Positions 44,219 to 56,707 are shown, numbered from the stretch's first letter. The stretch: DNA of 64,000 nt from Humulus lupulus (GCF_963169125.1 NC_084800.1:149044397-149108396); one strand, 5' to 3'. Numbers and translations are program-made. Notes: generated by a model not told the origin, from the letters alone.

Positions 44219-46418
44219 TGTAACGCCCTACTTCCTTAGAGCCGTTACTAAGTGAGTTTAAAAATGTGCTCTCAACTCGCTAATCGAGGTTTTAAATCAA
44301 ACAGTGTAATTAAGCCATAAACAGAAGAAAAATATAGAATTAACTCCATATCATTAAAGATCATAAAAGTTTGACACCTGGGATCCCATAATACAGTTTA
44401 GAAATATTTACAACATAAAAACTGTACTAAGTCGACTAAACGACAAAATCTAAGTTCATTTACAAGCATCTCCCAAAATCCTCTGGTTGTGGCAGCCAGG
44501 CTGGCCAAACATGTACAAGCCGCCTCACGCCTGCTGTACTCATGGTTGGTTGATCTTCTCTTTACCCTTACCTTCACCACAAAGCATCTGTGAGCTGAAG
44601 CCCAGCAAGAAAACCCACAAACAGATAACATATGAAACACATATATCAAGCATATAAATAGGCCACCAATGGCTAAACACATACGGCCTAGCTGTCCCAG
44701 GCGTTTACCAAGCCCTGGGTTTGCAAACCACGCCGTGAGGATATCCCAAGTATCCTTCTAGGGACTCACCCTGGCAACTCGCACTCCACGTGCTCAACGC
44801 TACTCCCGACCCCTTACCATTCTCGGCCTTGCACTCAACGTGCCCAATGCCGTTCCCGGCCCTTCGCCGTTCTCGGTCTACACCGTTCCCAGCTCAAGCC
44901 GACCATTCACATCATAATATACATAGCATAACGAGCAAGTATAGAATTCTAGCATATTCAGTTAAAGGGATACGCCCCGCAGTTCTAACATATTGGGCTC
45001 GGCCCTGCATATCAATTCTATTCAAATACATTGGGCTCAGCCCTGCACACAAGCTCTATGGGAACAAGGGTTTTCTTACCTGAGTTCCGAGCTTTCTAAG
45101 CACTGATGCCCCGAGCACAGTCCTCTAACGTGAGCCTCGCTGAAACCCTAGTCACAACACATTAACAATGTCCATCCATCAAATTCTAATCCAATAAATA
45201 ACTTCGAGCCATAACCCTAACCTCCGGGACCTTGAATTCTATCAATCCGGGTGATAAAATCCATCCCGAGCCTTACCCATTAAGTTCCCAAGCCTAAATA
45301 CCCTTAAAAACTCATATTTGCACTAAGGGCCGCGGCCCCTCCCACAAGAGCCGCGACTAGCCTCGAAACAGAGGCTAGCACCACACTGACCCCCACACGG
45401 GCCGCGGCGCGCCCACCAAGCGCTGCAGCGCGCATGAGCTTCTCAGCCTCCCATGGTCGCACGCGCACACGGGCCGCGGCGCAGCCCTCCTAGGGCCACA
45501 GCTCTCACCTCCAAACCCAGAATTTTTCCACCATTTTCCACACCTTTCCTCAAGCTAATTCACCCAAAACTCATCTACTAAACTCAGATAACTAACACAA
45601 TTATTTCAGCTTAGAAACAGCACCAAAACCCCATTGAATCCTACTTCAAAACTCAGCCAAAATTCTCAATAAGTAAACCAATCTTGACTAACATGCAATC
45701 CACAAAACCAGCAGAAATTCAAGACCAAACCTTAATAGCTAGAACTTACCTCTTGCTGAATTAAGCTTCTGAACCAGTCCCCCCTAATCTTCAATCTTCA
45801 AGCTTTAAGTTCCCTTAGATTTCCCCAGCTGAAGTCCCTTAGTTTTAAGTCAATTTCCCTTAAGTTTCCCTTGTGTTTATCTTAGAGAGTGAATGAGAAA
45901 GGAAGAGATAAAACTATCCTGAGCTGAAAGAAAAGAGAGTAAGTCGGTTTCCCTAGATTTTCCAAGTAATTCCCCTTTTTGTTTTATTTGACTTAAATCT
46001 AAAGGGCTACCTCAAGGCTCGGGGTACCAAAACGTCCCCGAGGACAAAATGGTAAATTTTCCCCAGTATTCCTGCCTAGACATTCTATCCTCAAATATAT
46101 CTCCAAATATTTATTTTCATGTCCCTTTAATCCCATAACACCTAGTATCCAAATTACCCCTCGACTCACCCCGAGTCCGAATCTCAACCCCGTTGTGAGT
46201 CTCTGGCTAAGTGCTCCCCAGGACTGTCTCGGATCGTGCCGTACAGACATATCACATATATATAACATTTATCACGTTTATACCCATAATATCCAGATGG
46301 GGTCCACATGTGTATTTAACTTAACTAAACATGCATCACAATCATATTAAACCACTTATTGCCCTCCAGGCACACTAATCAGGGCCCTAAGCCCGATTAG
46401 CAAATTCGGGTCGTTACA
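44219..46418 (-). repeat. Solo Tekay LTR, family Y (2200 bp)
   Basis: TGTAACGCCC ... GGGTCGTTACA. Perfect target duplication GCTGG at 44214-44218 and 46419-46423. Six GC-rich boxes at 45327-45504. Y shares ends and general plan with X but differs through the body. Confidence 0.95.
45327..45504. repeat. GCCGCGGC-type box cluster in the Y solo LTR
   Basis: GGGCCGCGGCCCC (45327-45339), GAGCCGCGACTAG (45348-45360), GGGCCGCGGCGCGCCC (45399-45414), AGCGCTGCAGCGCGC (45419-45433), GGGCCGCGGCGCAGCCC (45471-45487), GGGCCACAGCTC (45493-45504). Confidence 0.7.
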
Positions 46419-46447
46419 GCTGGCGTGATGTTCCATGCTGGAACTTG

Positions 46448-47045
46448 TGTTAGGATTAATGCCCTCAAAACATGTCAAGACATTTTATTTAATTAAATAA
46501 AAAGAACATTTTTATTATATTTGAATATCATAATTATTGTTTGAATTAATTATATAATAATATCATGAAAATTCCTTATTCATTCATGAGAATATGGTCT
46601 TGTATTAGTACACGAGAATTAAGATCATAAATAATGAATAAAATAGTTAGTAACATATTAAAGTAAATAATATTTAATGAATGGTTACTAGTGCGGTTTA
46701 CTAAGCATACATGATGCAAATGATCTAGATTCAAATTACTGATGTGGATAGAAATCTTAGTAATGGTGTTGTATATAATAGAGATTATATATGACAGGAC
46801 CGAAAATAATTAATTATCTTTATCAACTTGTCGTTTGACATAAATATTTGATTCTTATCATAATAGATGATCATTTGTAGATCAATCTAAATCTTGAGTA
46901 TTCATGAACTCATGTTTGTGTTTATAGGATATTTTGATTCACTCGTTACGGTTTCTCAGTATAATGAGACTAATGACTTTTGTTTTGGAGATTCAATATG
47001 ATGAATGGCTGGGAATATGAATTACAATAATGGAATCCATATTTT
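46448..47045 (+). repeat. Fragment of a family Z LTR
   Basis: TGTTAGGATTAATGCCC and about 600 bp matching, in reverse, 3662 back to about 3063. Cut at 47046 by the CACTA-like element. The rest of the LTR was not found on the far side. Confidence 0.75.
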
Positions 47046-47714
47046 CACTACTACAAAATTGTACTTAGCCAACACACGAGAGACAACGATTTTCGTAGAA
47101 CTGTTGTCTCATGTCAAAAATAGACATGTCGCAACAATAACTCTTGAACTATCGTGTCATGCAAACTAAAACTTTCATGAGACGACAGTTCTAGTGAGAC
47201 TGTCGTAGCATGTTTACTTTTAACATGAGATGACATTTCTACGAAAGCTGTTGTCTCATCCAATACAATTTTTTTGATCAAGTACATAATTTTTTGTTTT
47301 GTTTTTTTAATATAATTTAAAGTATTATATAAATATACTCATAAAAAATTATAAATTAATAATTTGCAACATAAAATAGGTATTAGTTAATTTTTTTTTA
47401 AATAAAATTTTAAAATAATTATCTAATTTTTTAATAATTTGTAATATTAATTATTATGTCAATTAGTTATTATATATTTAATAAAAAAATTAAATACAAT
47501 TTTATTAATGAAACTTGTTATGATGTTATAGTATTAGTTTTATTTTTTTTCTTTTAAAACTAATAACAATTATTTTTAAAAAGTTAATTAATATTTAAAT
47601 AAAACTTGTCAAAGTAGTAATTAATAATTTGTAATACTAAATTTCATTTAGTTAAAATAAATTATTTAAATAATTTATCTAACTTTTTAATAATATTTAA
47701 TATTAGTTATTAAT
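47046..47714. mobile_element. Left end of a CACTA-like (En/Spm) DNA transposon
   Basis: Terminal CACTACTACAAAATTG, followed by subterminal repeats in both orientations based on GAGACAACAGTT (47080-47265). Then AT-rich DNA to the Tat solo LTR. The body resumes at 55404. Possible matching subterminal repeats are at 59165-59310. No transposase is recognised, so it may be non-autonomous. Confidence 0.65.
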
Positions 47715-47881
47715 TGTACGCCTTGATTTTCCCACGGGCTGATTAGCAAGCTGAGTTGCGGCCTAATCATGATTATCTCGTGGACATCCCCAAGACCGGA
47801 GCTTCCGTCATAAGGTCGTACCTCCTTAGCTCGAGGAATCCCAAGGGTTCGCCAAGATTTCCCAAGACTTGAGCCTGAACT

Positions 47882-48546
47882 TGATACGAACCACGCCAAC
47901 AAGTGTGACGAAACCCGACACCAAATATGGAACAGCCACCAAGAACACATGAGATTGGAATGGAACCGCGACCCAATGCTTAGCCAAGCACGAACCTTGG
48001 TATGAGGAAGACGCCACAAACGGGGATGGAATCCGTTTGATAAGTCAGGATGAACGCCACAAGGAATCTCCTTGATAAGTTCAAAAGTTTCTTCAAGAAC
48101 TCAAGAAGAAATAAACTCACAATTTCATTCAACATAATCTGATTTTTCACATTGTTTTGGCAGTCCTTATAAGGACGAAAATTACATGAAAACAAGACCC
48201 TTGGTCTTCCTAATGAAACCGAAAAATTAAGGACAGCCCCTTTGTCTTCCTAATGAAAACTGAAATTAAAGACAAGCCTTTTTGTCTTCCTCATGAAAAC
48301 CGAAAATTAAAGACAAAAGGACTATTGGACTCACACAAGTCAAATGTTTGACTTATCACAAAATAAACAAAGACTAAAAAACGTGACTAAAAATAAAAAG
48401 ACTCATTAAGCTCCTAAACTCAGTCAACTTTGATGAGTAAGACAAGTCTTTGTTCTCCTTCAATGTTGACCACGGTCTCCTCTTGTTTTAGGACTTTGTG
48501 GACTAGGCTGTTAAGTTCTTCCTTGAATCTCTTGGCTCGTGCCCTC
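47882..48546 (-). repeat. 3' LTR of the CRM-like element, start deleted
   Basis: Matches 54089-54753 with substitutions at 48056/54263, 48177/54384 and 48261/54468. The expected first 54 bp (present at 54754-54807) and the polypurine tract are missing, replaced directly by integrase-tail coding sequence. Confidence 0.92.
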
Positions 48547-51500
48547 TTTAGAAGGATTTGACCTCAAATCGTCACCTGCATCAAAAGGACTCAAATCAGA
48601 AACATTAAAAGTAGCACTAACATTATACTCACCTGGTAAATCGAGTCTGTAGGCATTGTCATTGATCCTTTCAAGTACTTGAAATGGACCATCTCCTCGA
48701 GGTAGCAATTTTGAACGCCTTTGTGTTGGGAATCGCTCTTTCCTCATGTGTAACCATACCCAATCACCGGGCTCAAAAACCTGCTTATGACGACCCTTGT
48801 TAGCTTGCTTAATGTATTGTTCAGTCCTTCTCTCTATGTTGAGTCGCGCCCTCTCATGGATTTTCTTCACAAATTCTGCCTTCTTCTCGCCATCTAAATT
48901 CAAATGCTCAGAAACAGGTAAAGGTGATAAATCCAAAGGAGTTAGAGGATTAAAACCATAAACAATTTCAAATGGTGAAAATTTAGTAGCAGAATGCATT
49001 GAACGATTATAAGCAAACTCAACATGTGGCAAACAATCTTCCCAAGTCTTAATATTTTTACTTATGATAGCCCTCAACAAGGTGGATAGGGTCCTATTAA
49101 CTACTTCTGTTTGACCATCGGTTTGAGGGTGACAAGTAGTAGAAAATAATAGTTTTGTCCCAAGTTTTCCCCACAATGTTTTCCAAAAATAGCTTAAGAA
49201 CTTGGCATCCCTATCTGATACAATTGTTCTAGGCATACCATGTAATCTCACAATCTCCCTAAAGAACAAATCTGCAACGTTAGAGGCATCATCAGTTTTA
49301 TGACAAGGAATAAAATGAGCCATCTTAGAAAATCTGTCTACAACCACAAAGATTGAATCCCTCCCACGCTTACTTCTAGGTAAACCCAACACAAAATCCA
49401 TTGAAATGTCAACCCATGGTGAACTAGGGATAGGTAGGGGTGTGTAAAGGCCATTTGGCTGAACTCTTGATTTAGCTTGCCTACAAGTGACACACCTACC
49501 ACAAATTCGCTCAACATCTTGTTTCATGTGGGGCCAAAAGAAGTGCTCTTGCAACATAGCTAGGGTCTTAGCAACTCCAAAATGTCCCATCAACCCTCCC
49601 CCGTGGGACTCTCTAACTAGCAAATCTCTCAAAGAACAATTAGGTACACACAACCTATGCTCCCTAAACAAGAAACCCTCATGCCTATAAAATTTTCCTT
49701 CAGCAGATTTTTCACAAACACCATAAATTTCCCCAAAATCATGGTCAGCAGAATACAGCTCCTTTATGTGTTCAAACCCAAGTAATTTAGCATCAAGAGT
49801 GGAGATTAGGGCATACCTGCGAGAAAGGGCATCAGCAACCACATTCTCCTTACCTTGTTTATAGCGAATGACATAAGGAAATGTCTCAATGAACTCAACC
49901 CATCTTGCATGTCTCTTGTTGAGCTTGTGTTGGCCTTTCAAATGTTTCAAGGATTCATGATCTGTGCGAATCACAAACTCCTTTGGCCACAAATAGTGCT
50001 GCCATGTTTCTAAAGCACGCACTAGTGCATACAATTCTTTGTCATAGGTGGGGTAATTGAGGGCAGCCCCACTTAGCTTTTCGCTAAAGTATGCAAGCAG
50101 TCTCCCATCCTGCATAAGAACAGCGCCAATACCTATTCCAGAAGCATCACATTCAACTTCAAAAGTGTTAGAAAAGTTAGGCAAAGCACGTAAAGGAGCA
50201 TGAGTAAGCTTGTATTTCAGTAGCTGAAATGCCTCCTCTTGAGCTTCACCCCATTTAAATATCACATTCTTTTTGATAACTTCTGTAAGTGGTGCGGCGA
50301 TGGTGCTAAAATTTTTCACAAACCTCCTGTAGAAGCTAGCAAGTCCATGAAAACTTCTAACATTACCTATAGTTGTAGGGGTCGGCCACTCTTGGATGGC
50401 TTTGACCTTTTCTTCATCCACCTGAATACCTGTAGCACTTACAACAAAGCCTAGGAAAACAAGCTTATCGATGCAGAAAGTACACTTACTGAGGTTAGCA
50501 TATAAACTCTGTTTCCTAAGAACATCCAAAACAGAATGCAAATGCAAAACATGGTCATGCAAATTCTTACTATAAATAAGAATATCATCAAAATACACAA
50601 CCACAAATTTTCCAATGAAAGCACGCAATACATGATTCATTAAGCGCATGAAAGTGCTTGGTGCATTAGTTAGTCCAAAAGGCATGACTAACCACTCATA
50701 CAATCCATGTTTAGTTTTAAAAGCAGTTTTCCACTCATCCCCTTCTTTCATACGTATCTGATGATACACACTTTTAAGATCAATTTTGGAAAACACACAA
50801 GAACCATACAATTCATCTAACATGTCATCTAAACGAGGAATGGGATGTCGATATTTTACCGTTATATTGTTGATGGCTCGACAGTCAACACACATCCTCC
50901 ATGTTCCATCCTTCTTGGGAACTAGAATCACTGGAACAGCACAAGGGCTCATGCTTTCTCTCACATGCCCTTTCTCCATCAATTCTTCAATTTGCCTTTG
51001 TTCTATTCCTCGAACAGGTGGCAATCCATGTGGTACTTTCTCAGGAAACACATCCTCAAATTCCTGCAAAATAGACACAACAACACTTGGCAGCGAAGAA
51101 TCAAGTTGGTTAGTATTTAAAAGAGCCTCCTTATACATGAGTAAAATCATGGGCTGTTTTGTACACAATGCTCTCTTAACCTCACTTTTTTTTGCATAAA
51201 AATTATTTTGTTTTCTCTCACTTGATTCCACACTTTTCTCTCTTTGTCTCTCTTTTTGCTCACTCTCATTCATCTTTTCACTCTCTTTTTGCTCACTCAT
51301 TTTCTTTTTGTCACTCATTTTTTGCAACCTCACTTGATCTTCATACACTTGCTTTGGTGTCAAAGGCGCTAGAGTGATTGTTCGTTGACGGAATGTGAAT
51401 GAATACTTGTTGGTGAAGCCGTCATGCTGCACCCGCCGATCAAATTGCCAAGGCCTTCCTAGAAGGAGGTGTCCAGCTTGCATGGGAACCACATCACACA

Positions 51501-52980
51501 ACACCTCATCTTCATACTTGCCAATTCGAAATGAGACTAGCACCTGTTTTGTAACCCTCACTTCACCACTATCATTCAACCATTGCAATTTGTATGGATA
51601 GGGATGCCTAAGCGTTGTAAGCCCCAGCTTGGCAACCATGGAAGCACTAGCAACATTAGTACAACTACCTCCATCAATAATGACACTACATACCTTGTCT
51701 CTCACATGACAACGAGTGTGAAAGATGTTCTCTCGCTGCACCTCTTCTTCCTCTTCTTTTGCTTGCAAATTCAGGACTCGCCTTGTGACTAGTGCAAGCA
51801 TCTCACCAGATTCTGGCCCATACTCATTGTCAGAAGCATCTTCCAATGGTGGCATGTCAGCAAGATCATCTTCATCTTCAGAATCTATCTCTCCACTTTC
51901 TCGAATCACCATGACTCTCTTGTTTGGACACTGGCTAGCTATGTGTCCTCGCCCCTGACATTTGAAACACCTTATCTCACTAGAATGAGACTTAGTAGGA
52001 GTTGTTTTACCTTGAGGTGGTGTGGCTGTGGTGGCTGGTTTTGGTGTAGATGATGAAGTGGGTTGGTCTTCTTTCTTTGGATAGTTCGACCTCCAAGGTG
52101 TTGTACTTGGATTGTGTGGGCTCGGTCTTGACCTCGAACTTGAACTACCCTTCTTGAGCTGCCTCTCAACTTTGATTGCCATATGAACCAAATCCTCCAA
52201 TTCCACATAATGGTGTAACTCGATTGGGTCAGCAATCTCTCGGTTCAACCCATTCAAAAACCTTGCCATGGTTGCCTCCCGATCCTCTTCGACATTGGCT
52301 CTAATCATAGCCATCTCCATCTCCTTGTAATACTCATCAACACTCTTGGAACCTTGACGAAGTCCCTGCAACTTGAGGTAGAGATCTCGATAATAATGAG
52401 GTGGTACAAACCGTCGCCTCATCACCCTCTTCATGGCCTCCCATGTGTCAATAGGGCGATCTCCACTCCGCCTCCTGTTGATGCACAACTGATCCCACCA
52501 AACAATAGCATAATCAGTAAACTCAATGGCAGCAAGTTTTACCTTCTTCATGTCGGAGTAATTGTGACAATCAAAAACTAGCTCCATCTTCTTCTCCCAC
52601 TCAAGGTATGCTTCAGGATCACTCTTCCCCTGAAATGCTGGGATTCTCATTTTGATATTCCCCATATAATTATCTACCTGGTTCCTATCTTCTCTATTCC
52701 CACCATACCTCCTATGGTTACCCGTCGACATCCTATCAAACTCATCATCAGATACTACCCCTTCTAAATCCCCTTCATTCTCATACTCCCTTTGGTGTAC
52801 CCTACCCCTCCTTGGTCTCCGTTGTGCTCCCTCTTCTACCATATCCAACCTCTCATGTATTTGCTCACACTCCGCCCTCAACATCCTCCTCATCTCCCCC
52901 ATTAAAGCTTCAATTTGTAGATTTGGAACTGTAGGTGGTGGAGTGTCATTGCCTGCATTTCTTTCTGTATTTTGTGACAT
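48511..52980 (-). CDS. CRM-like gag-pol polyprotein (1489 codons, open)
   Basis: Gag: [19 protein letters not shown] (113-131), YAIVWWDQL (157-165), R/S/P-rich linker, zinc knuckle C338-C341-H346-C351. Protease: IIDGGSCTN (434-442). A long Lys/Glu-rich stretch (553-600). [17 protein letters not shown] start (686-697), [13 protein letters not shown] (731-743; usual KSGYHQ, here Gly to Val), catalytic YFDD (796-799). RNase H: VECDASG (Asp945), YDKEL (Glu982), RTDHES (Asp1007). Integrase: His1126/His1133, Cys1163/Cys1166, then Asp1195, Asp1256 and Glu1292 in D-D(35)-E spacing. Compared with T1, about 30 residues are missing in frame between LPPVRGIE (653-660) and QRQIEELM (661-668), the RT N-terminal region. 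The C-terminus runs into the 3' LTR and ends in a shifted tail (TSQEIQGRT) created by the LTR-start deletion. Start: first Met of the frame, MSQNTERN. Confidence 0.9.
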   Translation of the reverse strand: MSQNTERNAGNDTPPPTVPNLQIEALMGEMRRMLRAECEQIHERLDMVEEGAQRRPRRGRVHQREYENEGDLEGVVSDDEFDRMSTGNHRRYGGNREDRNQVDNYMGNIKMRIPAFQGKSDPEAYLEWEKKMELVFDCHNYSDMKKVKLAAIEFTDYAIVWWDQLCINRRRSGDRPIDTWEAMKRVMRRRFVPPHYYRDLYLKLQGLRQGSKSVDEYYKEMEMAMIRANVEEDREATMARFLNGLNREIADPIELHHYVELEDLVHMAIKVERQLKKGSSSSRSRPSPHNPSTTPWRSNYPKKEDQPTSSSTPKPATTATPPQGKTTPTKSHSSEIRCFKCQGRGHIASQCPNKRVMVIRESGEIDSEDEDDLADMPPLEDASDNEYGPESGEMLALVTRRVLNLQAKEEEEEVQRENIFHTRCHVRDKVCSVIIDGGSCTNVASASMVAKLGLTTLRHPYPYKLQWLNDSGEVRVTKQVLVSFRIGKYEDEVLCDVVPMQAGHLLLGRPWQFDRRVQHDGFTNKYSFTFRQRTITLAPLTPKQVYEDQVRLQKMSDKKKMSEQKESEKMNESEQKERQREKSVESSERKQNNFYAKKSEVKRALCTKQPMILLMYKEALLNTNQLDSSLPSVVVSILQEFEDVFPEKVPHGLPPVRGIEQRQIEELMEKGHVRESMSPCAVPVILVPKKDGTWRMCVDCRAINNITVKYRHPIPRLDDMLDELYGSCVFSKIDLKSVYHQIRMKEGDEWKTAFKTKHGLYEWLVMPFGLTNAPSTFMRLMNHVLRAFIGKFVVVYFDDILIYSKNLHDHVLHLHSVLDVLRKQSLYANLSKCTFCIDKLVFLGFVVSATGIQVDEEKVKAIQEWPTPTTIGNVRSFHGLASFYRRFVKNFSTIAAPLTEVIKKNVIFKWGEAQEEAFQLLKYKLTHAPLRALPNFSNTFEVECDASGIGIGAVLMQDGRLLAYFSEKLSGAALNYPTYDKELYALVRALETWQHYLWPKEFVIRTDHESLKHLKGQHKLNKRHARWVEFIETFPYVIRYKQGKENVVADALSRRYALISTLDAKLLGFEHIKELYSADHDFGEIYGVCEKSAEGKFYRHEGFLFREHRLCVPNCSLRDLLVRESHGGGLMGHFGVAKTLAMLQEHFFWPHMKQDVERICGRCVTCRQAKSRVQPNGLYTPLPIPSSPWVDISMDFVLGLPRSKRGRDSIFVVVDRFSKMAHFIPCHKTDDASNVADLFFREIVRLHGMPRTIVSDRDAKFLSYFWKTLWGKLGTKLLFSTTCHPQTDGQTEVVNRTLSTLLRAIISKNIKTWEDCLPHVEFAYNRSMHSATKFSPFEIVYGFNPLTPLDLSPLPVSEHLNLDGEKKAEFVKKIHERARLNIERRTEQYIKQANKGRHKQVFEPGDWVWLHMRKERFPTQRRSKLLPRGDGPFQVLERINDNAYRLDLPGEYNVSATFNVSDLSPFDAGDDLRSNPSKEGTSQEIQGRT

Positions 52981-54075
52981 GATTGAAAATCTGCAAAAAA
53001 AATAAGGTTAGAAAAAGACCTCACCACACTCCCTCACGTGTTTCACTCAAAGAAAATGGTCACTCAAGTACACTCGTGTTTGCACTCAATGATGGCTTTT
53101 ACCCTCAAATAAGCTCACACCTCTGCCTTTTTCCACTCTATTTTCTTCTTTAAGCTCTTTGAAAACTAATGAAACGGTGATATGGAGGTTCAAGCAGCCA
53201 ATTCTACCAAACAAATCAAACGAAAACCGATGAAAAAGTGGCAAAAAATGGTGATTTTTGGAACACTTGTGTGAGGTTTTGGAAAAAGGGCCTCTAGACT
53301 ATGGGGAACAAGAATAGAACAAAAAATTTTAAGACGGGTTTCCAGACACAAGAAAAAAAAATCAGACTTGGATTCGAAAACAAAACAACTCGGATTTCAC
53401 AAAAGAGCAAGAGATTCTCAATGCAAATTCGGATTTTCACAATGAAAAACTAGAGAAACTCACTGTCAATTCAGATTTCACAATAAAACAAGAGAAACTC
53501 GATGCCAAATCAGATTTCCCAATAAAACAAATTCGGATTGTACAATAAGAACAAGAGAAAAACTCAAAGCCAATTCGGATTGCACAATAAGAACAAGAGA
53601 AACTCAACCCCAATTCAGATTTCACAATAAGAACAAGAGAAACCCAAGGTAAAATTCGGATTTCAAAAGCAAAGCAAGAAAAACTCAATGAAAATTCAGA
53701 TTTCACAATAAGAACTAGAGAAAACCAATGCAAAGTCAGATTCCACAAGTAGAACAAGATAAAACTCAAAGCCCTAATTCACCTTAAGAACCCTAATTCA
53801 TGATTTCAGAAACGAAAAGAAAACAAAATAGGGGATTACAAAGGACCCTAATTCACGAAACTTTGGAAATAAGGGAATGATTGAACAAGGAAACAATTGA
53901 AATAGGGAAATCAACAAGCTCTAGAATAGTTTCAGATTTCACAACAAATGAACGAGGACAAAGAACTCAAAACACGACTAGATGATGTTTTTTCTTTTTT
54001 GAAATCCTAATATAAGAACAGGAACTGAATAGAAAAAAAAATGAAAAAGGATAGGCCAAACCGGATGATCCTAAT
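52981..54075 (-). other. Leader of the CRM-like element
   Basis: Untranslated region between primer site and gag. No ORF of note. Contains the tandem repeats listed separately. Confidence 0.7.
53427..53772. repeat. Tandem repeat, about 8-9 degenerate units of ~40 bp
   Basis: Units contain AATTCRGATTTCACAATA and AGAACAAGAGAAACTCAA. Copies vary in length and sequence. On the minus strand the array gives a repetitive pseudo-ORF (53437-53769), not a gene. Confidence 0.8.
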
Positions 54076-54086
54076 CTCTGATACCA
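54076..54086 (-). other. Primer binding site of the CRM-like element
   Basis: Minus strand TGGTATCAGAG, initiator-Met type, 2 nt from the 5' LTR. Confidence 0.9.
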
Positions 54087-54088
54087 AC

Positions 54089-54807
54089 TGATACGAACCA
54101 CGCCAACAAGTGTGACGAAACCCGACACCAAATATGGAACAGCCACCAAGAACACATGAGATTGGAATGGAACCGCGACCCAATGCTTAGCCAAGCACGA
54201 ACCTTGGTATGAGGAAGACGCCACAAACGGGGATGGAATCCGTTTGATAAGTCAGGATGAACACCACAAGGAATCTCCTTGATAAGTTCAAAAGTTTCTT
54301 CAAGAACTCAAGAAGAAATAAACTCACAATTTCATTCAACATAATCTGATTTTTCACATTGTTTTGGCAGTCCTTATAAGGACTAAAATTACATGAAAAC
54401 AAGACCCTTGGTCTTCCTAATGAAACCGAAAAATTAAGGACAGCCCCTTTGTCTTCCTAATGAAAACCGAAATTAAAGACAAGCCTTTTTGTCTTCCTCA
54501 TGAAAACCGAAAATTAAAGACAAAAGGACTATTGGACTCACACAAGTCAAATGTTTGACTTATCACAAAATAAACAAAGACTAAAAAACGTGACTAAAAA
54601 TAAAAAGACTCATTAAGCTCCTAAACTCAGTCAACTTTGATGAGTAAGACAAGTCTTTGTTCTCCTTCAATGTTGACCACGGTCTCCTCTTGTTTTAGGA
54701 CTTTGTGGACTAGGCTGTTAAGTTCTTCCTTGAATCTCTTGGCTCGTGCCCTCGTCACTGGACCAACTGGAACTTGACTTGATACTTGGGTCTTGGTGTC
54801 CTCATCA
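54089..54807 (-). repeat. 5' LTR of the CRM-like element (719 bp)
   Basis: Minus strand TGATGAGGACACC ... GGTTCGTATCA. Its first part translates as the usual C-terminal tail of this polyprotein type ([20 protein letters not shown], 54680-54770), showing that the coding region of an intact relative enters the 3' LTR. Confidence 0.93.
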
Positions 54808-55403
54808 GAACTCTGAAGGCCGAAGGTCGAGTTAAGTATCCAGCTCATGGTACGAGCTGAATATGGAGGCTATGACCCTTTGTAAAGTTAACACACGCAA
54901 GGTAAACATGCAAATATCAGACATCACGTGTCTGATATGCCCCTGACTTCTCGGGCACGCAGCAGGAACGTGCATATTTAGACACCCACGACTGGGTTGG
55001 GCCGTGCGGCCCATTATCTCCTTACTTATCGATTTGACCACACTTATGTGTCATGTTTAGGAATTAATCATGAATGTCACAGAGTTGATATGATAGGTAA
55101 GAAGGTCACGGGATGACCTTCTTACCAACTCCCAGGTGCCTTCTCCTATAAATATGAAGACCCTGGGAGTTGATAGCGGTTGGATTATCTCTTGTAAGAA
55201 ATATCCTGTAATCATATTCCCAGAATAGAGCAATAATATTGACTAGTGGAGTAGAAGGATTTTAACCTTTGAACTACTTAAAAATCATGTCTTGAGTCAC
55301 CTTTCCATTTCCTAAGATCATATATCTGTTTCGGTTCATTATTAGCACTAATCCATTTCTCTTCCTTTCTTAAATTACCTGTTGGCGAAGAACCGCGCCA
55401 ACA

Positions 55404-55631
55404 TTAATAAACTATTTATTATCTTTAAATATTTTTTTTCTAAATATAAAAACCTAAAAATATATTTATAAAAATATATCTAACGAAATATAATTTAAAA
55501 AATTAACTAAATTATGTAAACATATTTATAAAAATATGTGTTAATTTTTAATATATACTTTTAATGTGTTTTGTGGTCATATATATAAAATAAAGTTAAT
55601 TTATTACTTGTAACACTAAATACAAGTGTTA
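55404..55631. other. CACTA-like interior DNA
   Basis: AT-rich, no genes. Begins with TTAAT, the right target copy of the Tat solo LTR. A small hairpin TGTAACACT/AAGTGTTACA lies at about 55608-55633. Confidence 0.45.
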
Positions 55632-56159
55632 CACTACTACAAAATACCATTTATGAGTCACCTTTTTAGGACACTCATGTAAATGTAGTTCCTTAAAAAA
55701 GTTCCTAGAGTATTAGAAGGCTCACTCAAAGTTGAAATCAAATTTTATGACATACAGTGGGTGTCCTAAAAAAAATATATTGGTCCTAAAAGGATGAAAT
55801 TTATAATGGTAACTTTTAAAGGCTACCTTTAGGTGTCCTAATAGAATATCTTTAGGTGTCATAATAGAGAATTAAAGGCACACTAGTGGTAAATTATTAT
55901 ATTAAAATAAATTAAATTGTACTTTTAATTAATTATGTATATTATATTAATAATATTTATTAAGATTAAAATATTTCAAATAAAAAATTAGAATTCTAAT
56001 ACATATGATATACGTTAAGAATGTGTGTTTTTAATTTTTTTAAACTACAAATAATTTCCATATAAAAGATAAATATTTTAATATTGCATACATATTACAT
56101 AAATTATATATTTTTTTCAAAATAAAACTTAAAAAAAAAGTAAAGAAAGAAATCCTAAA
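55632..56159. mobile_element. Second CACTA-like left end
   Basis: CACTACTACAAAATACC, followed by repeated AGGACAC/GTGTCCTAA motifs (55665-55870). A different subterminal motif from the element at 47046. The right end was not found with confidence, so its extent is open. Confidence 0.5.
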
Positions 56160-56560
56160 GCTAAATCCCCTCCACCTCTTAACTCTCTCCCTTTTCTCTG
56201 TCGGCAGCAGCGTGTCTACCCATGGCGCAGCAATGGGAGCACAGGCAGCACGACAAAAGCGGTGCCAGCAGAGCCAGATACCTCTTTTAGTTTTCTTCTC
56301 TGTTTCCCTATTGCTCACCCTCTCATTTTTGTATCTCTCTGTCTTCTACAGTTGGTGGTGGCGATGGGGCTTGGTACGTTGACAAAGGGATCCTGTTACC
56401 CTCCCTTCTGCTACGTTACTGTAAGTATCTTCCCATCTCTTGTTTTTTTTTCATCTATCTATTTTGGGCTTCGATGGGGGCTTTGAGCTTTACCGTGACT
56501 GGGATTGATAGAGGACAGAGATGGTGGACGCTGCGAGCCCAAGAAGTTTTGTTTGGTAAT
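56160..56560. other. GC-richer segment, possible captured gene fragment
   Basis: Less AT-rich than its surroundings (CCTCCACCTCTTAAC, GGCAGCAGCGTGTCTACC, GGTGGTGGCGATGGGGC). Short open frames on both strands (56040-56318 minus; 56262-56486 plus) show no domain. A TACTGTAAGTATC donor-like site lies at about 56419. I cannot identify a source gene. Confidence 0.3.
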
Positions 56561-56707
56561 ATTTATGATTTTGAGATTTATTGGTTTCATTAGTGTTTAG
56601 AACCTGTTATGACTGTCGAGAGTTACGGGATTCAATATTGTTACGCAGATTGAAAATGACACCAAATATTATTAGAGGTTGTCTAGCGTGGGTTATTATC
56701 ATCCACT

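Larger units (their letters stand above)
47882..54807 (-). mobile_element. CRM-like Ty3/gypsy retrotransposon (6926 bp), minus strand
   Basis: Perfect duplication GAACT at 47877-47881 and 54808-54812. 5' LTR 54089-54807 (719 bp); 3' LTR 47882-48546 (665 bp, missing the first 54 bp that the 5' LTR has). Initiator-Met primer site, a 1.1-kb leader with tandem repeats, and one open 1489-codon gag-pol. Clade assigned from the RT ([14 protein letters not shown]) and general gag-pol type: a CRM assignment is likely, not certain. Three substitutions separate the LTRs over 665 bp, so it is young but older than T1. Confidence 0.93.
47715..55403 (+). repeat. Second Tat solo LTR, split by the CRM-like element
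   Basis: Pieces 47715-47881 and 54813-55403, about 758 bp joined. TGTACGCC start, GCGCCAACA end. Perfect target duplication TTAAT at 47710-47714 and 55404-55408. More diverged than the other two Tat LTRs, so an older insertion. Confidence 0.92.

Noticed and set aside
44790..45083. 97-codon open frame in the solo Y LTR
   Set aside because: LTR sequence with repeated CCNTTC words; not kept in the other Y copies.
53437..53769. 110-codon repetitive minus-strand open frame (FSCSYC-type repeats)
   Set aside because: Direct product of the 40-bp tandem array in the CRM-like leader.
53427..53772. CRISPR-like array
   Set aside because: Direct tandem repeats with no unique spacers, in a plant retrotransposon leader.
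54627..54848. 73-codon open frame in the CRM-like 5' LTR as a separate gene
   Set aside because: It is the C-terminal tail of the polyprotein, present because the coding region overlaps the LTR; its N-terminal part is flanking DNA.
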